Notes under the pieces: generated by a model
Told to the model about the DNA's origin: nothing
Seen by the model: the letters and a program-made list of their open reading frames with translations, nothing else
Database searches by the model: none
Part shown: piece after piece, positions 56,375-64,000 of the stretch
How positions within the stretch are numbered: position 1 is the first letter of the stretch
How the letters are laid out: each line of letters opens with the position of its first letter
NCBI RefSeq assembly: GCF_947507565.1
Contig: NC_089175.1
Location: 5,569,733 to 5,633,732, forward strand
DNA: 64,000 nucleotides
Source of the DNA: Oscarella lobularis
Lineage: Eukaryota; Porifera; Homoscleromorpha; Homosclerophorida; Oscarellidae
Reading direction: 5' to 3'
Translations under genes and position numbers: made by a program

Positions 56375-56794
56375 TCACGGCCAGGCAATATATGTAACTG
56401 CAGCGGAATAGAGAAAGGTATCAGCCCACGTGTTGATCTCTAACGTAAAATTGCAGTTTGTCACTGCAATGGCCGATGTCACAACGCGAAGATTCTTTTG
56501 GTTTCCGGCGTCAATTTGGTTGAGACCAGTAAGTAACAACTTTTGGTACGAGGTTAGCAGGAAAACACGTTGAAAATCGACAGCAATTTTTTGCAGCGGC
56601 GCCTCCAACTTCGCCTTGAAGTACAACGCCCAGTGACAACCACAGGTGGTCCATAGATATGGGTGGTCAGCACAGCACTCGTACGTGCTACTAATAACTT
56701 CGAGACGTTGTTCTATATTTCCTCTTTGGATAATCAAATTCATCTGCACAGAGAGCTTTGATAGGCTGCATCTGCATAATCCAGAGTTTCGCAA
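56375..56794 (-). CDS. H-type lectin domain protein (inverted copy)
   Basis: A 139-codon frame whose C-terminal half is an H-type lectin domain: VFLLTSYQKLLLTGLNQID, CNFTLEINTWADTFLYSAAV and TYIAWP at the stop (56375). The family motif is F..PP(V).V.GL..ID..NTR...WADT.LYSA.V.W(I)A. H-type lectins form trimers or hexamers that bind sugars such as N-acetylgalactosamine, often as secreted agglutinins. The N-terminal part (MRNSGLCRCS) has no clear signal peptide, and upstream exons like those of the plus-strand copy were not found. It may be a diverged or 5'-truncated copy. It lies in inverted orientation to 58001-58526 within a large inverted repeat. Confidence 0.65.
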   Translation of the reverse strand: MRNSGLCRCSLSKLSVQMNLIIQRGNIEQRLEVISSTYECCADHPYLWTTCGCHWALYFKAKLEAPLQKIAVDFQRVFLLTSYQKLLLTGLNQIDAGNQKNLRVVTSAIAVTNCNFTLEINTWADTFLYSAAVTYIAWP

Positions 56795-56975
56795 AGCCTT
56801 TCGTTCTTGGAAAGCGCCTCTAATTTATAAAGCTTCATCACAGAGGAATGCCTATATATAGGTAGGTACTGATGCGGTGTCTTATTGAGTTTGCATACAG
56901 CCACTGACTAGTGACTCTGCAGCAGTAAAAAAACTGAGGCTGATAACTATGGCGCGCGATCAGTCTCAATTGGAT

Positions 56976-57119
56976 TCTGCCGCTTATTGGATTCTACCGC
57001 TTATTGGATTCTACCGCTTTTAGGATTTTACCGCTTTCAGGGTTCTACCGCTTCTTGGCTTCTATATATATATATATATATACCGCTTCTTGGATTCTAT
57101 ACCGCTTCTTAATTGGATT
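56976..57119 (+). repeat. Minisatellite, left arm
   Basis: Tandem degenerate units of about 16-18 bp around GGATTCTACCGCTTATT, broken by a (TA)n run at about 57065-57082. The reverse complement of the same unit fills 57514-57737. Confidence 0.8.
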
Positions 57120-57513
57120 CTCCTGCATGGACATTTATGTACGAGCAGGGTCTTTTCTGATGAATTTCTAAACAACAAAAAGTCATTCCCCTCGCAAAAA
57201 CTTTATCCGCCGCATGCTCTCGCCAGTTTTGAACTTATACTAGCAGCATTTGAAGTCACGTGACAAATGCTTGTGGTTTTACATAAGACAAGAAAACAGC
57301 AATCGCTGCAATGCAATCGCCTTTTTCTCTATTAGGTAGGCATTATCGTTCAAAGCTCGATCGAACATTTTCAGGTGCGTTTCGCTTAGGGGAACTGCCT
57401 TGGCGGTAAGCCAAGCGTAAAACGTCTCGTAGATAAAAAGACAGATGCCTAATCAAAACGACCAAATTTTTATTAGTTAAGGCAGCTTACCCGGTAGAAT
57501 TTACGAGCGGTAG
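57120..57513. other. Centre of the inverted repeat
   Basis: Unique sequence between the two opposite minisatellite arms; the likely turn of a large hairpin. No gene recognised. Confidence 0.4.
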
Positions 57514-57737
57514 GATCCAAGAAGCCGTAGAATCCTAAAAGCGATAAAATCCTAAAATCCAGTAAGCGGTATAGAATCCAAAGAAGCGGTAGAATCCTAA
57601 AAGCGGTAGAATCCAATAAGCGGTAGAATCCTAAAAGCGGTAGAATCCAGTAAGCGGTAGAATCCAAAGAAGCGGTAGAATCCTAAAAGCAGTAGAATCC
57701 AATAAGCGGTAGAATCCAATAAATGGTAGAATCCTTG
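57514..57737 (-). repeat. Minisatellite, right arm
   Basis: About a dozen units of the form GTAGAATCC(AATAAGCG), the reverse complement of the left-arm unit. Spurious open frames rich in LLGFYRLLDSTA arise from it. Followed by GATCGCGCGCCATAACCAG, the mirror of the sequence at about 56945-56960. Confidence 0.8.
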
Positions 57738-58000
57738 CACTCGTTTTTGGGCACTGATCGCGCGCCATAACCAGTATGCTTGCAAAGCGACCAGACGAGG
57801 CTGTTTTGACTCTAGAATTCGTACGCATAGATTAAACCAACAATTGTGGTGGTCTGACGTTCCTGCGGTGCATGACATAGCAGTGCTGAGCGGAGAAAAA
57901 AGATCCGGGAGGGAGGAGCTAGCGCGAATAGAATAAAAGGGAGCTCTTACTTCACTTTCTTCAGTTGAATTTGACCTAAGCGCAGCTTACTACATACAGT

Positions 58001-58526
58001 ATGACCCGTCTTCTTGCATGCACTTTCTGTTGCCTCTCTGTGCTTTTCTGCATTACCAAAGCCGTGACTCTGCAGGCATTTGAAGATTCAAACAAAGGTA
58101 CATGCAGAGAGATTCTCCTCCTTTTGATGTTGCCATGCATCTCCTGAACTAAAATAGGACCGGGCTCTAACCACCGTGCATTCTTTACATGTAAGAAAGA
58201 TCTAGTGTTTATTAGTAGACTAGCCTAGAACTAGATTCTATTTTGTACTTCAAGGCGAAGTTGGAAGCGTGACTTCAACATACTGCGGAAGCGGCAAAGG
58301 CTGTTGGCCGCAAAGAATTGCTGTCAATTATCCGACGTGTTTTCCTGCTAACGTCAAACCAATAGTTGTTACCGGTCTTAGTCAATTTCATTCCGGAAAC
58401 CAACAGAATACTCGCATTGAGACAAAGGCTATTGCAGTGCAAAGCTGCAATTTTACGTTAGAGATCGATACGTGGGCTGATTCCTATCTCTACTCCGCTG
58501 CAGTCTCATATATTGCCTGCCCGTGA
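58001..58526 (+). CDS. Secreted H-type lectin
   Basis: Three exons. Exon 1 (58001-58099) encodes a signal peptide (LACTFCCLSVLFCITKA); a very short exon 2 (about 58158-58193) encodes PGSNHRAFFT. Exon 3 (about 58253-58526) encodes GSVTSTYCGSGKGCWPQRI, then the H-lectin domain with VKPIVVTGLSQFHSGNQQ, NTRIETKAIAV, CNFTLEIDTWADSYLYSAAV and SYIACP. Splice phases give TCEVGSV across the last junction. Total about 140 residues, normal for a one-domain H-type lectin. Likely a secreted sugar-binding protein in defence or cell recognition. A TATA-like AATAAAAGGGAG lies at about 57930. Confidence 0.82.
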
Positions 58527-59336
58527 GTGCTGCGTGCACGAACGGCTTGGACCTGAAACATGGCATGTGACGTTTACGTTTTGTCTTTTTTTGGCTGGTG
58601 TTTTGTTCTGTCAGACTCAGATGGCTTCAGGCAATATCGCGTTGTTTGACTGCCGCATTTTGACGTTTGATCTATAGTAACAGTAACAAATTGATGTATG
58701 ATGCAGTGGACGATCACCGCGATCGCGACAGATGTAGAATTAGGGTGACATCCAGAGACGTAGGGTGACGTCAGAGTGTATTATACCCCGATGCGTGGGA
58801 GGATCTAAGCGCCGACAGGGTAATAAATCCCATATTGCCCGTTGATACTTAACGACGGGCGTATATATATCTATACTACTAAGAGCTGGCTCTTAGTAGT
58901 ACCATGGTAGTATAGAAGAGCGGCGGCCATCTTGGATGACGTCAAAATCTTTCGGTTTGGTCGAAAAGGCTCATTCGCTACGCCTTCTACCTCTTTTGCG
59001 GATGAAACATCTCCAAATATCGGAGCGGTGACGACTGGCCGTAGCTTTTTTCTCGGTTGCCGTCAGGTGCTCCCTTATGGGATACACAAGTACGTTTGTC
59101 TTCATTATGACGTCATACTCACCCCACGCGCTCTGAATCTTAAAAGGGGCGCCAGTAGCTACGCCTTATTTTGCACCGCAATAACGTGCAAATATCGCGT
59201 AATAACGATTTAGCCATTCGCCAAACCTCACGGCGTATGACGTAATCCAAAAGTGGACACAAAAACCTCAACCGGAGGGAAGGCGCGCAATGTAGGCTAA
59301 ATAGTAGAGATCAGGGTCTATCTTTGATTCTTAGGG
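58527..59336. other. Intergenic with small hairpin
   Basis: The first ~160 bp mirror 56220-56374 (the lectin 3' flank). A perfect 12-bp inverted repeat, ACTACTAAGAGC/GCTCTTAGTAGT, lies at about 58876-58903. No gene was recognised in the remainder. Confidence 0.45.
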
Positions 59337-59640
59337 TCTGTGATCCACAGGGGTATCTGTGATCACAGGGCATCTATGATCACAGTATCTGTGAACATAG
59401 AGTATCTGTGATCACAGAACAACTGTGATCACAGGGTAACTGTGATCAAGGGAAACTGTAATCACAACGTATCTGTGATCACAGGGTATCTGTGATAACA
59501 GGGTATCTGTGATCACAATGTAACTGCAATCACAAACAGGGTATCTGTGATCACAGCGGTATGTGTGATCACAGCATAGATCACAGGGTATCTGTGATCA
59601 CTGTGATCACAGGGCATCTGTGATTACAGGGGTAGGTATC
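59337..59640. repeat. Minisatellite of TGTGATCACA palindromes
   Basis: About 16 units of roughly 17-18 bp with consensus GGGTATCTGTGATCACA. Each unit centres on the self-complementary TGTGATCACA, so the array can fold into many small hairpins or bind a dimeric factor at regular spacing. Units vary by single substitutions and short deletions. It lies about 0.5 kb upstream of the complete INTS11 gene. Confidence 0.85.
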
Positions 59641-60105
59641 TGGGACCACCAATACGCACACTACACTGCGGGGCACACTGCAGTGGCTCTATTTCCCCGT
59701 GCGAAGCACGGTCACCTAAACTAGTACGCCCTAGGGCGAATATGGCGGCATGTTTTAAACCTTTTTCCCAAAAAGCAGAGCGAATTCGCGAATTATTTCG
59801 GGCGCTTATAAAGTCGTAGGCAAGCGCGAAGAGCGAATTCTCCGCTCTTTTTCGCTCAGTCGCCGTTCTTTTTGGGAGAAACTCCTTTTCTCTTTTCGCT
59901 TCTTTACTTTTCTTATGCCTAAACTGGTGCTTTTCTAGGCATGTAAAAAAAATCCAAAAAAAGAAGCAAAAACGATATTTGAACCCACGGCACCAACCCG
60001 CACCCACCCAGCAAAATCCCATATTGCCCTCGCCCCCATGTAATAACCTACTGTACATATCTCTGGTGACGTACGGATTCTCCTTAGCGCGCGTGAACAG
60101 AAGAA
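59641..60105. other. INTS11 5' flank
   Basis: Sequence upstream of the INTS11 start. A minus-strand open frame over 59624-60058 has no recognised domain. CTTAGCGCGCGTGAACAG just before the ATG is conserved in all four INTS11 copies and probably belongs to the core promoter or 5' UTR. Confidence 0.4.
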
Positions 60106-63100
60106 ATGAGCGACATCAAAGTCGTCCCTTTAGGTGCTCAGCGTGTCATGCAAGGTTCCCACTAGTACTGATTATTACCTTTGTAGGAGCTGGTCAAGGT
60201 GAGACTCCACTTGGGGCTCGTCGTTTCTTTCTTTTATCTCTTCGCTCCAGATGTCGGACGCAGTTGCATTCTGCTCTACATCGGCGGCAAAAGGATCATG
60301 CTCGATTGCGGAATGCACATGGGATTCAACGATCAGGTGTCACTGTGGCGAAAATTCTCGAATCCGCAACTAATTATTTTTACAGCGTCGATTTCCGGAT
60401 TTTTCGTACATTGGAGCCGGTCCTGTGACGGAGTACATTGACTGCGTCATAATAAGGCAGCCAGCAATTTTTAATTAATTAATAAATTAATTAAATGAGG
60501 ACTTCTTTGGTAGCCATTTTCATTTGGATCACTGTGGCGCTTTGCCTTACTTCACCGAGATGTATGGCTATGATGGTCCTATCTATATGACCCATCCCAC
60601 AAAGGCCATATGTCCAATCCTACTGGTAATAGAAAATACAGTACACATGTGATTATGGCCTATCTGTGCTCATAGGAAGACTACCGGAAGATCACCGTAG
60701 AAAAGAAAGGCGAGACAGATTTCTTCACGTCAGCCGTGAGCAAATCCTTTCAGTTAATAAACAAATACTAATAAACTTGATTTCTTATAGATGATTAAGA
60801 CTTGCATGAAGAAAGTCGTGGCTGTTAATCTTCATCAAACCGTTCAGGTTATTCACCTCATTCTTTCTGCACTTTCAAAATTAATTTCTAGGTTGATGAT
60901 GAGCTTGAGATCAAGCCCTATTACGCAGGACACGTTCTCGGCGCGGCAATGTTTCGAATCAAAGTTGGATCGCAGTCAGCAGTATATACAGTAAGTAAGA
61001 GAAATACTACTTGAGATCGAATAATATTTATTGTGCTAAATTTAGGGCGACTACAACATGACACCAGACAGGCACTTGGGGTGGGTGTGCAATTCGTAGC
61101 GTTGGAAGGAGATGATTGATTGATTGCTGTATAAAGGGCTGCTTGGATTGATAAATGTAAACCCGATTTGCTTATTACTGAATCAACGTATGCTACCACA
61201 ATAAGAGATTCAAAAAGGTGAAAAACTATAATAATACAGACGGGGTTGATAGATGTTGATTTATTTCTTATATAATTCCAGGTGCCGGGAGAGGGACTTT
61301 TTGCTGAAAGTTCACGAAGTCATAGAGGCCGGAGGAAAGGCAAGTGCAGTGAGCGCGAGATTTGATGAATAAAAATAAAGACGAATTAGATTTTGATTCC
61401 TGTCTTTGCTCTGGGACGCGCCCAGGAGCTCTGTATACTTCTGGAAACATTTTGGTATAGTCCAAAGTTATTAAAAGAGCAGATTCATGTATTAGCGTAT
61501 TTTATAGGGAACGAATGAATCTCAAAGCTCCGATCTATTTTTCGACTGGCCTAACAGAAAAAGTAGAGTGACACCAAAGCACAATTTTTAATATTATGTG
61601 AGTTCCCTCAAGGCCAATCATTACTACAAACTTTTCATCTCCTGGACGAACCAGAAGATCAAGAGCACGTTTGTACAGCGAAATATGTTTGAGTTCAAGC
61701 ACATTAAGGTCTTCTTTCAGTGTACTACTTTTAATCATGTGACGTTCTTTATTTTTGTAGCCGTTTGAGAGATCTTTTGCTGACAATCCAGGTCCTATGG
61801 TAAAATTGATTAATTATCTATAAGAAATTATATTGGTTGATCTATTTAGGTGGTGTTTGCTACTCCTGGCATGTTGCATGCCGGTCTCTCGCTGAATATA
61901 TTTAAGAAGTGGGCCCACGATAAGAGAAACATGGTATATTTGTAAAGGCAATACTTATCAAATTATATGATTATGATTATCTTAGTTGATTATGCCTGGC
62001 TACTGTGTCGCCGGTACTGTCGGTCATAAAGTATTGACCGGTCAGAAGAAGATTGAGATTGATAAGAAAACAGTGGTACGTTGAGTGAATAAACCATAAG
62101 AAAGACTGGATATGATTTGGTATAGATTGACGTTCAGCTTTCAGTGGAGTACATGTCATTCAGGTATTGCCAGCAGCCACTTTTACTGTAGATAAGAGAT
62201 GGCTTCTGTGTTAGTGCTCACGCTGATGCCAAAGGAATCATGCAGCTGATACGAATGGTAGAGATACGCGACGTCTAATATTAGAGTATTTATTATGTAC
62301 AATTAGTGCGAGCCCAGAAATGTTCTGCTTGTCCACGGAGAAGAGAAGAAGATGGAATTTTTGAAGAATCAAATCGAGAAAGAATTTCGTAAGTAGCACA
62401 ATATGGAGGGAGGAGACCTTTCCTTGGTCAGAACGACTCATTTTTAGATATCAGCTGCACGTTTCCAGCCAACGGAGAAATGGTCACCATAGAAACAGAC
62501 CCACGCATAGAAATCGACGTCGACGCAAAATTGCTCGCATACGCTGGCGGCAAAATAAAAAGTAACCATGGAGACTCCTTCTAAAATAATAATAATAATC
62601 ATAATTATCTTCATTTTCTAGGTGATAGCTCTGTGCCAAAACGTCTCCGAGCCGATTTAGATGGCGATGATCGCGTGCTCGAGGGGATTCTTGTTATGCG
62701 TGAATCAGGCATGACTCTGATGGAACCTCAGCAAGCGCTCAAAGAGCTCGGTCTGATGGAGCAGCAGCTTCGTTTTACGACGCGTCTTGGCGTGCCTCAA
62801 TCGGCACCGCCACTCAAAGTGCTCTCGCAAAGATTGAGTGGCATGCTGAAAGGGTAATAATAAATAATACGTAAATTATTTTATATTGGATTGTTTTTTT
62901 AGGGCTTTTGAAGATTGTGATTTTCGGGTTATGCCTGATGGGAGTATAGGAATTGCCAGTGTAATGATACAGGTTAGATAATGATCTTAGTTTATGCCAC
63001 ACACGCAATCTTCTCATACTTTTCACTTTTAGCACACTCAGGGGGCGGATCCGCTAAAGGGCGAAGAGGATCGCGAATTGCACGTGTCCTGGTCATATCA

Positions 63101-63217
63101 GGTTCTCTTTATAGAACACGTGCATTGATTATTAGATCATGGATTTCTTAGGACGACGATCTCGGTTCAGAAATCGCTTCGTGTACAGAGGACTTCTTGC
63201 GGACAACGTCTTTGTAG
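60106..63217 (+). CDS. INTS11: Integrator complex subunit 11 (CPSF73-like RNA endonuclease)
   Basis: Complete gene from ATG 60106 to TAG 63215-63217 with many short introns. INTS11 is the catalytic zinc endonuclease of the Integrator complex, which cleaves nascent snRNA and paused mRNA transcripts in the nucleus. Visible motifs: [30 protein letters not shown], metallo-beta-lactamase [66 protein letters not shown], beta-CASP parts [19 protein letters not shown] and [10 protein letters not shown], then [26 protein letters not shown] and a C-terminal domain ending DFLRTTSL. The intron before HFHLDH appears to use a GC donor (ATAAG/GCAGCC). Order and content match human INTS11 end to end. Three 5' fragments lie upstream in the window. 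Confidence 0.92.
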
Positions 63218-63469
63218 CTATGGATTGACTGCATAATGTATGACGTGTCAATAACGCACGCGCACTTACTTATTCATAGTTCAAACGGGTTCAAATTAGG
63301 TGACGTGTCAGTTTTTTTATAATACACGCACACACATACAACACGTAGACTTTTTTAGCTAAGGTTTCCTATTGTTAGCCATTCGCGGATATGACGTCGA
63401 GACTTCTATATAGATATCAACACGTAACTTTAAAACAGTCAAGCCCCTGGGAAGAGAGTTCTTCAACAT

Positions 63470-64000
63470 TCCTCGATGGGTAAAACGATATCTCCTTCCC
63501 CGACGAAGCCGTCATCTGTCGGTCTTCTCCGCAGGATTCGTTCCGGTGGCTTCCTTCATCGCCGCCGCCCTTGTCGTCGCTCTCGTTCGAGCGACGGCGA
63601 CTCGCGGCGCGTCGGCGTCGATCGCGCACCCGTTACCGACGCCCACGAGTCGCATCGTCTCGCCGCCTTCCCAAAACGCGTCGTCGACGTCGTTCCAATC
63701 GTCGTCGAGTCCGATTACGCCGAGCAACGTCATCGCGTCGACGATCGCTTCGAATGCGAGCCGAAGCGTCGTCACGCCTACCAGCGTCTTCCCGACTACG
63801 TATCGAACCGCGATTCCGGTCACTTTACCGGCCGGAATAATGAATGAAACGGCGGACGCGACTCTCCCCACCACCTACTCCGAAATCGTCGTCGCATCCA
63901 CTCCAGACGTCGTCGCGACGTCGACGACCTTCGTTCGACCGCCCGTCGCCTCATCGTCGTCGTCGGCTCCGTCTCTTCGTCCGAGTCCAACGATCGTTTC
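63470..64000 (+). CDS. Ser/Thr-rich open frame, partial at window end
   Basis: From about 63470 to the window end one plus-strand frame stays open and reads VPVASFIAAALVVALVRATA, a hydrophobic stretch that could be a signal or membrane segment. It then becomes Ser/Thr/Pro-rich with possible N-glycosylation sites (SQNASSTS, IMNETADAT), a mucin-like stalk. No ATG was found in this frame; a splice acceptor TTCTCCGCAG lies just before GATTCG at about 63534. Sequence is GC-rich and CGTCG-biased, so long antisense and shifted frames also occur here. I do not recognise a family. Confidence 0.35.

Noticed and set aside
57473-57878. Open frames rich in LLGFYRLLDSTA
   Set aside because: They are translations of the minisatellite and contain no gene-like features.
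59337-59640. CRISPR-like array or bacterial CRP sites from the TGTGATCACA repeats
   Set aside because: There are no unique spacers of constant length, and the surroundings are intron-containing animal genes. The resemblance to CRP half-sites is only the palindrome.
59624-60058. Minus-strand 144-residue frame upstream of INTS11
   Set aside because: No domain, no splice support, and it overlaps the INTS11 promoter region and edge of the minisatellite.
63512-63874. Minus-strand 120-residue frame near the window end
   Set aside because: The opposite strand gives a more protein-like Ser/Thr-rich ectodomain with a hydrophobic segment; both are weak because of GC-rich CGTCG bias.

Overview
This window looks like the nuclear genome of an early-branching animal, most likely a sponge. 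Genes are dense, introns are mostly about 40-90 bp with GT-AG ends, and the proteins are animal families: Integrator subunit INTS11, a SIDT dsRNA/cholesterol channel, TNF-like ligands, CARD and Death-fold proteins with ZU5 domains, H-type lectins and an APP-like extracellular domain. The organism is an inference; every family call was made by reading motifs, with no database search.

Layout. 0-4 kb: the 3' end of one ABCH/ABCG-like half transporter, then a complete paralogue. 4-6.8 kb: sparse DNA with a candidate transposable-element tail, a small unknown coiled-coil gene and a dispersed repeat. 6.8-11.85 kb: an intronless formyltransferase / non-ribosomal peptide synthetase frame (F-C-A-T) on the minus strand. 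It is interrupted by two in-frame stops and flanked by direct copies of the same ~0.5 kb repeat. 12.7-22 kb: three minus-strand kelch-plus-protein-kinase genes in tandem, with a non-autonomous hAT-like element (8-bp target duplication) just upstream of the first.

22-46.3 kb is the core. CARD-ZU5-Death genes on the minus strand alternate with kelch-kinase genes on the plus strand, convergent at their 3' ends and head-to-head at their 5' ends, twice with start codons only 29 bp apart. Embedded here are a CARD / half nucleoside-phosphorylase / Death gene, a small membrane protein with an APP E1-type growth-factor-like domain, and several deletion derivatives (promoter fused to kinase tail, Death-fold stub, kelch stub, SIDT 5' pieces). 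46.4-50.2 kb: an intact-looking SIDT gene head-to-head with the last CARD gene, sharing a promoter-like block that recurs at other CARD genes.

50.3-63.2 kb: INTS11 is present as one complete gene (60.1-63.2 kb) and three truncated 5' copies, each carrying pieces of the SIDT 3' end. Among them lie a secreted protein with three tandem TNF-like domains, and an inverted pair of H-type lectin genes around an inverted minisatellite. A minisatellite of TGTGATCACA palindromes precedes the complete INTS11. The last 0.5 kb is an open Ser/Thr-rich frame running off the window.

Together the middle of the window reads as a rapidly duplicating innate-immunity-type cluster: membrane-anchored kelch kinases, CARD/Death adaptors with a possible self-cleaving ZU5 domain, a dsRNA channel, a TNF-like ligand and lectins. 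Function is inferred from families and arrangement only.
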